From the NCBI RefSeq assembly GCF_027587195.1, contig NZ_JAPDDP010000015.1, positions 56,816-120,815 on the forward strand: a stretch of DNA of 64,000 bases. Direction: 5' to 3'. The position numbers were made by a program, and so were the translations under genes. Of the stretch, positions 50,322 to 59,516 are shown piece by piece; positions within the stretch are counted from its first letter, which is position 1, and each line of letters opens with the position of its first letter. The DNA comes from Solirubrobacter phytolaccae (GTDB lineage Bacteria; Actinomycetota; Thermoleophilia; Solirubrobacterales; Solirubrobacteraceae). The notes under the pieces were generated by a model. It searched no databases. It worked only from the letters and a program-made list of their open reading frames with translations, and was not told where the DNA came from.

Positions 50322-53039
50322 GTGGCCCTGCTCGAGCGTGAGGCCGAGCTCGACGTGGTGCGCGAGCGGTTCGACCAGCTCGGCGAGCACGGCGAGACCC
50401 TCGTGGTGCGCGGTGAGCCCGGAGCGGGCAAGTCCGCCCTCGTCGGCTGGGTGAAGGCGGAGGCCGCGGCGCGCGGGCTGCTGGTGCTCAGCACCGTCGG
50501 TGTGCAGTCGGAGGCGCTGATGCCGTTCTCCGGGCTCCAGCAGCTGCTGCGGCCCGCTGCCGATCGCGTCTCGGCGTTGCCCGACGCCCAGCGCGACGCG
50601 CTCCTGAGCGTGTTCGGCGCGGCGGCCGGTGCCCCCGACCCCTATCTCGTCGGGCTCGCCACGCTGACCCTGCTCGGGGATCTCGCCGCCGGCACGCCGA
50701 TGCTGCTCGTCGCCGACGACGCCCAATGGCTGGACCGCGCGACCGGCGAGGCCCTGGCGTTCGTCGCGCGGCGGCTGGACGCCGACCCGATCCTGCTGCT
50801 GGCGAGCGCCCGCGAGGAGAGCGTCGCCTGGCTCGAGGACGCGCGTGCGCGCGAGCTGCGGCTGGCGGCGTTGAGCGAGGCGGGTGCGCGGCGGCTGATC
50901 GAGGCCCGGGCGCCCTGGCTGGCCCCGGACGTCCAGGAGCGGGTGCTCGTCGAGGCGGCCGGCAATCCGCTGGCGCTGATCGAGCTGCCGATCGCCTGGC
51001 GGGACCGCGGCGGCGACGTGCTCGCGGACACGCTCCCGTTGACCGCGCGCCTGGAGCGCGCGTTCGCGTCCCGGGTGACCACGCTGCCCGCGGCCACCGC
51101 GACGCTGCTGCTGGTCGCCGCGCTCAACGACGCCGAGTCGCTGGCCGAGACCCTCGACGCCGGAGCGCGGCTGCTGGGCGCGCGGCCGCAACTGGCCGAC
51201 CTGGCGCCCGCCGAGGCGGCGGGCCTGATCGGGCTCGACGCGCACGGGGTGCGGTTTCGCCACCCGCTGGTGCGCTCGGCGATCCGCCAGGCGGCCGGAA
51301 CGGTCGAGTGCACGCGCGCCCACGCGGCCCTGGCCGAGGCGCTCGCGGGCGAACCCGATCGCAGCGTCTGGCATCGCGCTGCGGGAACGCTGGAGCCGGA
51401 CGAGGACGTCGCGAGCGCGCTCGAGGCGGCGGCGGGGCGGGCGAAGCGCCGCGGCGACCTCCCGCTCGCAGTCACGGCGCTCAAGCGCGCGGCGGCGCTA
51501 ACGGCGGCGCCCGCGGCTCGCGCCTTGCGCCTGATCGCGGCCGCCGAGCTCGAGCACCAGCTGGGCCGCGAGGACGAAGCGCTGCAGCTGCTGCGCCAGG
51601 TCGACGAGAGCCGGCTGGACGACCCGCAGCTCGGCCGCCTGCTGTGGCTGCGCGAGGTGATGCACCAGACGGCGGGTCCGGTCCCGATCGGCCGGCTCGT
51701 CGCGCTCGCCGGGCGCATGCTGGGTGCACGGGAGACGGGGCTGGCGTTGGACGTGGCGCTCGCGGCGGCCTACAAGGCGTACTGGTTCGACGCCCCGGAC
51801 GCCGAGCGGCGGGCGATCGTGAACGTGGCCCGGCGGCTCGGGGCCGACGAGCGCGAGCCGCGGCTGCTGGCCACGCTCGCCCTAGCGGACCCGGTCGGGC
51901 ACGGCGCGCTCGTGATCGAGCGCCTGGCCGACAGCGCGGCGGAGACGTTCGCCGACCCCGAGGAGGTGCGCCTGCTCGGCATCGCGTTGATCGTGATCCC
52001 GGAGTACGAGCTCGCGGGCACGTTCCTGGCGCTCGCCGTCGAGCGGCTGCGCGAGCAGGGCCGGCTCGCGATGCTCGCCCGTGCGCTCGGCTCGCAGGCC
52101 CACGCGGCGCTCTTCCGTGGCGACTTCGCGCTCGCCGAGCAGGCGGCCGAGGAAGGCCTGCTCCTGACGCGCGAGACCCGGCAGCCCCGCTGGGAGTGCT
52201 CGTGCCTGACGTTCCTCGCCCACCTCGCGGGGCTCCGCGGCGACGCCGAGCGTGCCGAGGCGCAGCTCGTGCGCGCGGAGCAGCTCCTGCACCCGCCGAG
52301 GTCGACGCCGGCGCTGCAGCATCTCCAGCTGGCCCGCGGCGCCGTCAGCCTCGCCGCCGGCGAGCCGGAGGCCGCGTTCGACCAGATCACGCGCGTCTTC
52401 GATCCCGAGGACAGCACCTACAACCCGCTGGTCGGCGCGCCCGGCCTCGTCGATCTGGCGGATGCCGCCGCGACCGTCGACCGCCTGGATGACGCGCGGG
52501 CGATCGTCGAGCGCATCGAGCCATTGCTCCTGCGCACCGGCTCCCCGACGCTGCACAGCCAGCTCCGGTACGCGCGCGCCGTGCTCGCCGAGCCGGAGGC
52601 CGCCGAGGCGTGCTTCCAGGACGCGCTCGGCCACGACACCGCGGACTCGACCTGGGAGCGCGCCCGGCTCCGGCTCGCCCACGGCGTCTGGCTGCGCCGC
52701 CAGCGCCGTGCCGTCGAGGCCCGCGTGTCCCTGCGCATCGCCCGCGAGGGCTTCGACGCGCTCGGCGCCCACCCGTGGTCAGAGCGCGCCCGCCAGGAGC
52801 TCCGCGCGACCGGCGAGCGCAGCCGCCGTCAGGAGCCCAACGCCCGTGACGCGCTCACCCCGCAGGAGCTGCAGATCGCCCAGCTCGCCGCGGAGGGCCT
52901 GACCAACCGCGACATCGGCAAGCGGCTGTTCATGTCCCACCGCACGGTCGGCTCGCACCTGTACAAGATCTTCCCGAAGCTCGGCATCACGTCCCGCGCC
53001 GAGCTCGCCCGCGCCGTCGTGACCGGCGCTGACCGCTAG
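50322..53039 (+). CDS. Large LuxR-family ATPase regulator (LAL type)
   Basis: 905 residues from the GTG at 50322. Walker A is RGEPGAGKSALV near residue 30 and Walker B LLVADDAQWLD near 130, giving an AAA/STAND-type ATPase. A long helical TPR-like region covers about 330-820. The C-terminal LuxR HTH lies at about 835-900 (LTPQELQIAQLAAEG, IGKRLFMSHRTVGSHLYKI). LAL proteins are ATP-driven activators set off by ligands. The target is not apparent. Its stop touches the convergent gene's stop. Confidence 0.92.
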   Translation: MALLEREAELDVVRERFDQLGEHGETLVVRGEPGAGKSALVGWVKAEAAARGLLVLSTVGVQSEALMPFSGLQQLLRPAADRVSALPDAQRDALLSVFGAAAGAPDPYLVGLATLTLLGDLAAGTPMLLVADDAQWLDRATGEALAFVARRLDADPILLLASAREESVAWLEDARARELRLAALSEAGARRLIEARAPWLAPDVQERVLVEAAGNPLALIELPIAWRDRGGDVLADTLPLTARLERAFASRVTTLPAATATLLLVAALNDAESLAETLDAGARLLGARPQLADLAPAEAAGLIGLDAHGVRFRHPLVRSAIRQAAGTVECTRAHAALAEALAGEPDRSVWHRAAGTLEPDEDVASALEAAAGRAKRRGDLPLAVTALKRAAALTAAPAARALRLIAAAELEHQLGREDEALQLLRQVDESRLDDPQLGRLLWLREVMHQTAGPVPIGRLVALAGRMLGARETGLALDVALAAAYKAYWFDAPDAERRAIVNVARRLGADEREPRLLATLALADPVGHGALVIERLADSAAETFADPEEVRLLGIALIVIPEYELAGTFLALAVERLREQGRLAMLARALGSQAHAALFRGDFALAEQAAEEGLLLTRETRQPRWECSCLTFLAHLAGLRGDAERAEAQLVRAEQLLHPPRSTPALQHLQLARGAVSLAAGEPEAAFDQITRVFDPEDSTYNPLVGAPGLVDLADAAATVDRLDDARAIVERIEPLLLRTGSPTLHSQLRYARAVLAEPEAAEACFQDALGHDTADSTWERARLRLAHGVWLRRQRRAVEARVSLRIAREGFDALGAHPWSERARQELRATGERSRRQEPNARDALTPQELQIAQLAAEGLTNRDIGKRLFMSHRTVGSHLYKIFPKLGITSRAELARAVVTGADR

Positions 53040-53534
53040 CTACGGGACGTCGGTGGAGAGCGTGACGAGCAGGACCTTGCGGTAGCTGCCGGACGCCTTG
53101 CGCTCGACCTTCTGGCGCAGCTTGACCGTCGCCGCCTCCCGCGCGAGCGGGCCCGTCCAGCGCGCGAGCGGCTCACCGACCGTCGTGTCCAGCGGCGTGA
53201 AGGACGCAGAGCCGACCCGCGCCTCGAGCGGCTCGGGCAGCAGCTTGGACCCGCTCGCGAGCCGGCCCACCTTCGCTCCGCTGGCGACGTCACCGTCGAC
53301 GACCGACAGCAGCGCCCGGTTCTCCGTCGTGGTCGCCAGCACGTCGAACGACGTCGAGTACGTCTTCGCCGACGAGAACGTCGAGAACGCCGCCTTCGGC
53401 TGGCTGAGGATCAGCTCGTAGTAGTTCGGGCCGACGACCCCGCCGACCCCGGTGTCGCCGTCGGTCTGCGCCGCCGCCCCCGGCGCGGCCACGAGCCCCG
53501 CCGCGATCACTGACCCCACGATTCGCCACTGCAT
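53040..53534 (-). CDS. Secreted hypothetical protein
   Basis: 164 residues from the ATG at 53534 (an in-frame ATG 6 codons upstream is possible). A signal peptide (VGSVIAAGLVAAPGAAAQ) precedes an Ala/Ser/Thr-rich beta protein with NYYELILSQPKAAFSTF and a C-terminal KLRQKVERKASGSYRKVLLVTLSTDV. No family is recognised. The basic C-terminus could bind the wall or polysaccharide. Confidence 0.6.
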   Translation of the reverse strand: MQWRIVGSVIAAGLVAAPGAAAQTDGDTGVGGVVGPNYYELILSQPKAAFSTFSSAKTYSTSFDVLATTTENRALLSVVDGDVASGAKVGRLASGSKLLPEPLEARVGSASFTPLDTTVGEPLARWTGPLAREAATVKLRQKVERKASGSYRKVLLVTLSTDVP

Positions 53535-53639
53535 GCGAACGAGCGTAGCCACGCTGCGCCCGGATCGGACCGGTATCGCGGGTGCCTCGGGGAAGGAACT
53601 CCGGGTGCGCGGCGCCGTCGGCGCCGCGCACCCTCCGCT

Positions 53640-54308
53640 CTACGCCGTGTCCGCCTCGTAGGTCAGCTCGATGTACGGGGCGGTTGAGGGACCGTCCTCG
53701 GAGGCCGCGAAGGTCGCGGCGAGCACCCCGGGCCAGGGGCTCACGAGCGCGAGGCCGTTGTTGGGCACGACGCCCGCGGCCCAGTCGGCGGCCATCGCCG
53801 TCACGTCCCAGTCGGCCCAGTCGGGCAGATCGATCGAGGAGATGTAGTTCTCGTCCTCCGCCGAGCCGAAGTCGCCGCCACCGGTCGTCCACGCGGTCAC
53901 GCCGTCGCGCGTGTTCCAGGTCGCGTTCCCGTCGAAGCTCGACGTGAGCCGGTGCACCGTCGCCCAGCTCTCGGACTCGCCCTGGTCGATGAACTTGAGC
54001 TTGAGCGTCGCGGACTCGACGTGATAGCCGTCCGGCACATACGCCGCGACGTCGAACTGCAGCACGGAGTGGATCGCGTTGCCGGCGACGCCGAAGTTGC
54101 GTCCGACGTTGAGCGTCGTGTCCGTGCAGAACGACGTCGACCCCGAGTTCGCGTACAGCGAGCAGTCCTCGGTGACCGGAACGTCCACCGTTGTCGCCTG
54201 CGCGACGCCGGCGAACGCCGTCGTGCCACCGATCGCGGCCAGCGCGGCCGCCGTCATGACGCACCGGCGCAGCGCAAAGCCGCGCCGGCTCGAAGAACCA
54301 ACACTCAT
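53640..54308 (-). CDS. Tat-exported DNRLRE-domain protein
   Basis: 222 residues. SSRRGFALRRCVMTAAALA is a twin-arginine signal with cleavage near AQAT. The mature protein is a beta-sandwich of the DNRLRE/CBM96 type: LNVGRNFGVAGNAIHSVLQFDV, ESATLKLKFIDQG, TVHRLTSSFDGNATWNTRDG (shown only in part), DWDVTAMAADWAAG. These are usually surface carbohydrate-binding or adhesin modules. It has a separate promoter and a structured leader. Confidence 0.85.
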   Translation of the reverse strand: MSVGSSSRRGFALRRCVMTAAALAAIGGTTAFAGVAQATTVDVPVTEDCSLYANSGSTSFCTDTTLNVGRNFGVAGNAIHSVLQFDVAAYVPDGYHVESATLKLKFIDQGESESWATVHRLTSSFDGNATWNTRDGVTAWTTGGGDFGSAEDENYISSIDLPDWADWDVTAMAADWAAGVVPNNGLALVSPWPGVLAATFAASEDGPSTAPYIELTYEADTA

Positions 54309-54323
54309 CTCGTACCCCTCTTA

Positions 54324-54392
54324 ACGTGGTCCGCCACCAGCCCTTGCCGATGGCGCCTGCCCCATCCCTTCGGCCCGGCTTGCCGACCACGT
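54324..54392 (-). ncRNA. Structured leader of the DNRLRE gene, class not recognised
   Basis: ACGTGGTC (54324-54331) and GACCACGT (54385-54392) form a perfect 8-bp outer stem enclosing 53 bases. On the minus strand these hold two GGCAAG repeats, an AGCC/GGCT pair and a GATGG/CCATC hairpin. The end of the outer stem is 15 bases before the ATG, with AGAGGGG between. I compared it by eye with c-di-GMP, ydaO, TPP, cobalamin and other classes and found no match. Confidence 0.5.
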
Positions 54393-54411
54393 ACGAGCGC
54401 CGGCGGGCGCA

Positions 54412-54440
54412 ACAAAACCCGTTCCTTGAGCGAGTGTCAA
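54412..54440 (-). promoter_or_regulatory. Promoter of the DNRLRE gene
   Basis: A perfect -35 TTGACA (54440-54435) on the minus strand is followed after 17 bases by TTTTGT (54417-54412), a weak -10. The start near 54405 would make a leader of about 100 bases that holds the structured region. Confidence 0.5.
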
Positions 54441-54509
54441 CCGCTGAACGACGCGAACTGCCCCTTTTGTTCGCGCCCTGACGAACGCGATCAAGAAGCG
54501 TCTTTTGAC

Positions 54510-54944
54510 TCAGCCGCGCAGGATCGGGCGTGCGAACCAGAAGACCACGAGCAGCAAGGCGATCGCACCCGGGCCGGCGATCACGATCCAGTGCTCGTAC
54601 AGGAACGACGTGACCATCGTGATCGCGAGGACGATCGCGATCGCCAGGCACGTCAGGCCCGCGATCAGGTACTTGTTGGCCGACTCGATCACGAACGTGC
54701 GGTCGCCCTCGTGGAAGCGCAGCCGGTGGGTCGCCGACGGAGCGATCAGGAACACGACGGACGCGGCGGTGAACAGCAGCGCGGCGTAGAAGACCGTCTT
54801 CTCGAACGTGGTGACCCGCTGGAAGCCGTTCGCGAACGGCACCGTCAGCAGGAACGCGAGGAGGAACTGAACGCCGGGAAGCGCGACCCGGAGCTCGTTG
54901 AGGAGCTCCATCATCTGCCGGTCGCGCTTCTCTTCCTCGTTCAT
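54510..54944 (-). CDS. Four-helix membrane protein (DUF6328-like)
   Basis: 144 residues from the ATG at 54944, overlapping the cdsA stop as ATGA. Four helices are visible: VQFLLAFLLTVPFANGF, VFYAALLFTAASVVFLIA, YLIAGLTCLAIAIVLAITMV, IVIAGPGAIALLLVVFWFA. Between helices 2 and 3 lies APSATHRLRFHEGDR. This matches the small DUF6328 family, sometimes called sodium:proton antiporter, a function I cannot verify. Cotranscribed with cdsA. Confidence 0.72.
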   Translation of the reverse strand: MNEEEKRDRQMMELLNELRVALPGVQFLLAFLLTVPFANGFQRVTTFEKTVFYAALLFTAASVVFLIAPSATHRLRFHEGDRTFVIESANKYLIAGLTCLAIAIVLAITMVTSFLYEHWIVIAGPGAIALLLVVFWFARPILRG

Positions 54945-55738
54945 GCCAAGAGCAGCCACACGTAGTAGCCGGCGACGAGCGCGAACAGCGCGGCGTCCAC
55001 GCGGTCCAGCGCGCCACCGTGGGCCCCGAACAGGGTCCCGGTGTCCTTGGTACCCATGTCGCGCTTGACCAGCGACTCGAAGAGGTCACCGATCGGTGCG
55101 GCGATCACGGCTGTGAGGCCGAGAAGCAGGCCGTCCAGGCCGGAGATCCAGCCGTCGTCCGAGTACGTCTGCGACCAGTACCAGACGATCAGCGTGCCGA
55201 TCACGACGCCGAAGGCCAGGCCCTCGATCGTCTTGTTGGGCGAGATCGTCGGGGCGAGCTTGTGGCGGCCGAACGCGCGGCCGCCGAAGTAGGCGAACGT
55301 GTCCCCCACGAACGTGCCGAGCAGGATCATCACGACCAGCGCGCCGCCGTGGTCGAGCCCGCGCAGCATCGCGGCGTGCGCGACGCCGAGCCCGATCCAC
55401 ACGATGATCAGCAGCGTCGCCGACATCGAAGCGGTGACCCGTTCGCGCTGCGGCATCGCGACGGCCAGCGCGAACGTCACCGGGACGGTCGCGGCGAGGG
55501 CGAGCAGCACCTGGCGCTCGTCACCCGCCGTGCCCGCGACGACCATGCCCAGCACGCCGAGCATCGCCGCGAGCCGCACCGGGCGCGCCCGCTCGAGCAT
55601 CACCGACAGCTCGTGCACGCAGATCACGGCCAGCAGGCCGATGCCGGCCGCGAACACCCAGCCGCCCTGCCAGATGATCAGGACCGCGAACGCGATCGCC
55701 GGGATCGCCACCAACACGCGGTTGATGACGTCGCCCAC
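54941..55738 (-). CDS. cdsA: Phosphatidate cytidylyltransferase
   Basis: 265 residues with about eight helices. The signature S-x3-KR-x3-KD-x5-HGG-x2-DR-D is present as ESLVKRDMGTKDTG and GAHGGALDRVD; GAHGG replaces the more common PGHGG. It makes CDP-diacylglycerol from phosphatidate and CTP, the precursor for the PgsA-like enzyme of this window. It starts 3 bases after the uppS stop. Confidence 0.94.
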   Translation of the reverse strand: MGDVINRVLVAIPAIAFAVLIIWQGGWVFAAGIGLLAVICVHELSVMLERARPVRLAAMLGVLGMVVAGTAGDERQVLLALAATVPVTFALAVAMPQRERVTASMSATLLIIVWIGLGVAHAAMLRGLDHGGALVVMILLGTFVGDTFAYFGGRAFGRHKLAPTISPNKTIEGLAFGVVIGTLIVWYWSQTYSDDGWISGLDGLLLGLTAVIAAPIGDLFESLVKRDMGTKDTGTLFGAHGGALDRVDAALFALVAGYYVWLLLA

Positions 55739-55741
55739 GGC

Positions 55742-56404
55742 TCAGCGCCCCCCGAAGCGGCGCACGCGCGCCTCGTAGGACTCCAGGGCCAGCTCGAAGT
55801 CCGCGCGCGAGAAGTCCGGCCACAGCACGTCGGTGAAGTGCAGCTCCGAGTACGCCGCCTGCCACAGCAGGTAGTTCGAGATCCGCTGCTCGCCGGACGT
55901 GCGGATCAGCAGGTCCGGGTCGTGCATCTCGGGCGCGTAGAGCAGCTTGCGGAACTCGTCCTCACCGCCGCCGGTGTACTTGACCGCCGCGTCCAGGATC
56001 TCCGAGCGCCCGCCGTAGTTGAAGGCCACGAACAGCGTGATCCGCGTGTTGCCGGCGGTCTTCTCCTCCGCCCATTGCATCTGCTCGAGCAGCTCGGGGA
56101 GCACGCCCTCGCGCCGCCCGACGAAGCGCATCTTCACGCCCTCCTCGTGCAGCTCGGGCGTCTCGTCGATGATGCGCGCGCTGAACAGCGCCATCAGCGC
56201 GTCGACTTCATCCTGCGGGCGGTTCCAGTTCTCCGTGGAGAACGAGTACAGGGTGAGCTCGCGCACGCCGAGGTCGACGGCGTCGCGCAGACGCGCCTTC
56301 ACCGTGTCGGCGCCTGCCTTATGGCCTTCAGCGATCGGGACGCCGTGCTGTTGAGCCCACCGCCCGTTGCCATCCATGATGATGGCGACGTAGGTGGCGC
56401 TCAA
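55742..56404 (-). CDS. uppS: Isoprenyl (undecaprenyl) diphosphate synthase
   Basis: 220 residues, shorter at the N-terminus than most (about 245). AIIMDGNGRWAQQHG holds the catalytic Asp and diphosphate loop, TLYSFSTENWNRP the next block and LLIRTSGEQRISNYLLWQAAYSELHF (partial) the C-terminal motif. It makes the long-chain prenyl carrier for wall and polysaccharide synthesis. Its start overlaps the frr stop by 4 bases. Confidence 0.95.
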   Translation of the reverse strand: MSATYVAIIMDGNGRWAQQHGVPIAEGHKAGADTVKARLRDAVDLGVRELTLYSFSTENWNRPQDEVDALMALFSARIIDETPELHEEGVKMRFVGRREGVLPELLEQMQWAEEKTAGNTRITLFVAFNYGGRSEILDAAVKYTGGGEDEFRKLLYAPEMHDPDLLIRTSGEQRISNYLLWQAAYSELHFTDVLWPDFSRADFELALESYEARVRRFGGR

Positions 56405-56958
56405 ACCTCGGTGATCTCGGCTTCCTTGGCCTTGAGGGCCGCGTCGAGCTCGGCGACCTTCTCGTTGGTCAGCTTCTGCAGCGCGTCTTCAGCACGGTGC
56501 TCGTCGTCGGCGCCGGCCTCGCCGGCGTCCTTGAGCTCCTTGAGGTCGTGCATGACGTCGCGCCGGATGTTGCGCAGCGCGACCTTGCCTTCCTCGGTGA
56601 GGCCGCGGACGACCTTCACGAGCTGCTTGCGCCGCTCCTCGGTCAGCTCCGGCAGCTGGAGGCGGATGATCTGGCCGTCGTTGTTCGGCGTAAGGCCGAG
56701 GTCGGACTCCAGGATCGACCGCTCGATCGCCTTGAGCGAGCTCTTGTCGTACGGCTGCACCGTGATGAGGCGCGCCTCGGGAGCGTTGACCGTCGCCATC
56801 TGCTTCAGCGGCGTCTGCGTCCCGTAGTACTCCACGTTGATGCGGTCCAGGAGCGAAGAACTCGCCCGCCCGGCGCGCACCGACTGGAATTTCTGGCGCG
56901 TCGCCTCCACGGACTTGTCCATGTGCTCGCGCGCGTCTTGAAGGAGTTCGTCGATCAC
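56401..56958 (-). CDS. frr: Ribosome recycling factor
   Basis: 185 residues, standard length. [21 protein letters not shown] near residue 28 and the three-helix bundle with [16 protein letters not shown] and ALRNIRRD are typical. It separates ribosomal subunits after termination together with EF-G. ATGA overlaps with pyrH upstream and uppS downstream. Confidence 0.97.
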   Translation of the reverse strand: MIDELLQDAREHMDKSVEATRQKFQSVRAGRASSSLLDRINVEYYGTQTPLKQMATVNAPEARLITVQPYDKSSLKAIERSILESDLGLTPNNDGQIIRLQLPELTEERRKQLVKVVRGLTEEGKVALRNIRRDVMHDLKELKDAGEAGADDEHRAEDALQKLTNEKVAELDAALKAKEAEITEV

Positions 56959-57674
56959 GTCGTCACCAGCGTCCCCACTCGATCGCCGGAGATTATCCGG
57001 TTGATGTTGGAGTCGTCGGCCATGTCGAAGACATGGATGTTGAGCTTGTTCTCCATGCAGAGCGTCAGCGCCGTCATGTCCATCACCCGCAGGTTGCGCT
57101 CGAGCGCCTCCTGGGCGGTGATCTCGGCGATGAACTCCGCGTTCGGGTCCACGCGCGGGTCGGCGCTGTAGATCCCGTCGACGCCGTTCTTGGCCATCAG
57201 CAGCACCTCGGCGTGCATCTCGACCGCGCGCAGGGCGGCGGCCGTGTCCGAGGTGAAGAACGGGTTGCCGGTGCCGGCGGCGAAGATCACCACGCGCTTC
57301 TTCTCGAGGTGACGCATCGCCCGCCGGCGGATGTAGGGCTCGGCGACCTCGGAGATCGTGATCGCCGACTGCACCCGCGTGTGCACCCCGCGCGTCTCCA
57401 GGGCGTCCTGGAGCGTGAGCGCGTTGAGCACGATCGCGAGCATGCCCATGTAGTCGCCGGTCGCCCGGTCCATGCCCTCCGCGGCCGCGGCCAGGCCGCG
57501 GTAGATGTTGCCCGCGCCGAGCACGATGCCGATCTCCACGCCACGCTCATGGACCGTCTTGAGCTGGTCCGCGATCGCGCCGACGGTGTCAGGGTCGGTC
57601 CCGTAGTCGAGCGGGCCCATGAGGGCCTCGCCCGACAACTTGATGAGGACCCGGTTGAAGACCGGCTCGGTCAC
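56955..57674 (-). CDS. pyrH: UMP kinase
   Basis: 239 residues. [13 protein letters not shown] is the phosphate-binding start, GAGNIYRG the glycine loop near residue 54, and [17 protein letters not shown] near 140 the nucleotide site. It phosphorylates UMP to UDP as a hexamer. In the classic rpsB-tsf-pyrH-frr operon; 4 bases from the tsf stop. Confidence 0.97.
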   Translation of the reverse strand: MTEPVFNRVLIKLSGEALMGPLDYGTDPDTVGAIADQLKTVHERGVEIGIVLGAGNIYRGLAAAAEGMDRATGDYMGMLAIVLNALTLQDALETRGVHTRVQSAITISEVAEPYIRRRAMRHLEKKRVVIFAAGTGNPFFTSDTAAALRAVEMHAEVLLMAKNGVDGIYSADPRVDPNAEFIAEITAQEALERNLRVMDMTALTLCMENKLNIHVFDMADDSNINRIISGDRVGTLVTT

Positions 57675-57678
57675 GTAC

Positions 57679-58284
57679 TCAGGCGCCGACCGCGAAGCGG
57701 GCGAAGCGCTTGATCACGATGTTCTCGCCGGCCGTGCCGGAGAGGTTCGCGCGCAGCTCCTCGATCGTCTTGCCGTCGTACTTGTCCGTGTTGACGTGCG
57801 GCTGGTTGAGCAGCACGTGGTCGTTCATCCACGCCTTGAGCTTGCCTTCGGCGATCTTCGGGCGGATGTGCTCGGGCTTGTCGGCGGCCTGCTGCTCGAA
57901 AACGCGCAGCTCGGCTTCCTTGGCCTCGGCGGGGATCTCGTCCTCGGAGACGTAGAGCGGCGCGGCGGCGGCGATGTGCAGCGCCACGTCACGCGCGAAG
58001 CTCTGGAAGTCGTCGTTGCGGGCGACGAAGTCCGTGTTGCAGTCGATCTCCACGAGAACGCCGACCTTGCCGTTCGAGTGGATGTAGGACGCGACGGTGC
58101 CCTCGGTGGCCTCGCGGTCGCCGACCTTGAGCGCCTTGTCGCCGAGGCGGACGCGCAGCAGCTCGACCGCCTGGTCGATGTCGCCGTCGGTCTCCGTGAG
58201 CGCCTTCTTGCACTCCATCATGCCCGCGCCCGTGCGGTCGCGGAGCTCCTTGACCTGCTTGGCGGAAATGGTGGGAGTCGTCAC
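57679..58284 (-). CDS. tsf: Elongation factor Ts, short form
   Basis: 201 residues, nearer the Thermus/short type than the 280-residue E. coli protein. [15 protein letters not shown] near residue 15 and [13 protein letters not shown] near 82 are the EF-Tu contact blocks. It exchanges GDP on EF-Tu. Its start overlaps the rpsB stop by 4 bases. Confidence 0.96.
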   Translation of the reverse strand: MTTPTISAKQVKELRDRTGAGMMECKKALTETDGDIDQAVELLRVRLGDKALKVGDREATEGTVASYIHSNGKVGVLVEIDCNTDFVARNDDFQSFARDVALHIAAAAPLYVSEDEIPAEAKEAELRVFEQQAADKPEHIRPKIAEGKLKAWMNDHVLLNQPHVNTDKYDGKTIEELRANLSGTAGENIVIKRFARFAVGA

Positions 58285-59516
58285 TTCTCTTCCTTCGTCT
58301 CGTCGGTGGACTCGGCGGGGGCGGCGGCCTCGACGTCGGCCGGAGCGGCCTCGGCGGCCTCCTCGGCGACGGCGCTCGGGCCCGGCTCGGGAGCGGCGGC
58401 CTTCGGCTTGGCCTTGGCCTTCGCGGCCTTCTGCTTGGCCTCGGCGACGGGAGCCTCGGCGGGCTCCTCGACCGGCGACGCGGCGCCCTTGTCGGCCTCG
58501 GCGCCGGTCGGGTTCTCGACCTGCTCGGCGCTGCTCGGGCCGGGGGTGCCGGCGGCGGCGACGGCGGGCTCGGTCGCGGCCTGCTCGGCGGCGGCGGCCT
58601 CCGCGTCGGCGGTGCCGGCGGCGGCCTTCGGAGCGGCCTTGACGGCGGCGGCGACGTTCGCCTCGGCGACGTCACGCGGCTCACCGGCGGCCTGCGTGAG
58701 GGCAGCCTCGGCCTCGGCGCGCTTGGCGGCCTCGGCGGCGGCCTTCTCCTCTTCCTCGCGGCGCTGGCGCTCCTCGGCGTCGCGCTGCTGCTGGGCGGCG
58801 GCCTCGGCGCGGGCGGCCTCTTCCTCGGAGCGGAAGCGGGCGCGGCCCTGCTGGACCACGTCGCCGATCGCCTGCGTGATGATGTTGCAGGCGCGGATCG
58901 CGTCGTCGTTGCCCGGGATGACGTAGTCGATGCCGTCCGGGTCGGCGTTCGTGTCGACCAAGCCGATGATCGGGATGCGCAGGCGCTGGGCCTCGCGCAC
59001 GGCGATGACTTCGGTCTTGAGGTCCACGACGAACATGGCGTCCGGCACGCGCGTCATGTGCTTGACGCCGCCGAGGTTCGCCTGAAGCTTCAGGAGGTCG
59101 GCCTCGGCCGCGAGACGCTCACGCGTCGGCAGCAGCGAGAGCTGGCCGTCGGCCTGGTAGCGCTCGAGGTCGTGCAGGCGCTTGATGCGCGCCGACATCG
59201 TCTGGTAGTTCGTCAGCAGGCCGCCGAGCCAACGGTGGTTGACGTACGGCATGTTCGACGCGGTGGCGATCTCCTTGATGCCGTCGCGCGCCTGCTTCTT
59301 GGTGCCGACGAACAGGACCGTGCCGCCGCGATGGGCGATCTCGGTCGCGAAGCGCTGGGCCTGCTCGAGCAGGGCCTGCGTCTTCAAAAGGTCGATCAGG
59401 TAGATGCCGTGGCTCTCACCGTGGATGAACCGGCGCATCTTCGGGTTCCAGCGACGCGTCTGATGGCCGAAGTGGACTCCGGCTTCCAGCAGTTCCTTCA
59501 GGCCGACTTCGGCCAT
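58281..59516 (-). CDS. rpsB: Ribosomal protein uS2 with long Ala/Glu-rich extension
   Basis: 411 residues. Residues 1-230 are a normal S2 (VGLKELLEAGVHFGHQTRRWNP, VLFVGTKKQARD, HRWLGGLLTNYQT, RIPIIGLVDTNADPD). The remaining 180 are acidic and repetitive, starting with a charged helix (RAEAAAQQQRDAEERQRREEEE), then Ala/Pro/Glu-rich and Lys/Ala-rich stretches, ending STDETKEEK. Such tails exist in some actinobacterial S2 proteins but this is among the longest I know of. Ribosome site AAGGAG, 9 bases from the ATG. Confidence 0.95.
   Translation of the reverse strand: MAEVGLKELLEAGVHFGHQTRRWNPKMRRFIHGESHGIYLIDLLKTQALLEQAQRFATEIAHRGGTVLFVGTKKQARDGIKEIATASNMPYVNHRWLGGLLTNYQTMSARIKRLHDLERYQADGQLSLLPTRERLAAEADLLKLQANLGGVKHMTRVPDAMFVVDLKTEVIAVREAQRLRIPIIGLVDTNADPDGIDYVIPGNDDAIRACNIITQAIGDVVQQGRARFRSEEEAARAEAAAQQQRDAEERQRREEEEKAAAEAAKRAEAEAALTQAAGEPRDVAEANVAAAVKAAPKAAAGTADAEAAAAEQAATEPAVAAAGTPGPSSAEQVENPTGAEADKGAASPVEEPAEAPVAEAKQKAAKAKAKPKAAAPEPGPSAVAEEAAEAAPADVEAAAPAESTDETKEEK

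Noticed and set aside
54324..54392. c-di-GMP-I riboswitch for the DNRLRE leader
   Set aside because: Two GGCAAG words recall the class, but the tetraloop stem and the receptor stem cannot be placed.
58281..58800. Frameshift at the end of rpsB giving a false tail
   Set aside because: The tail keeps one frame with high GC3 and ends four bases into tsf as expected for the operon; charged repeats look like real coding.
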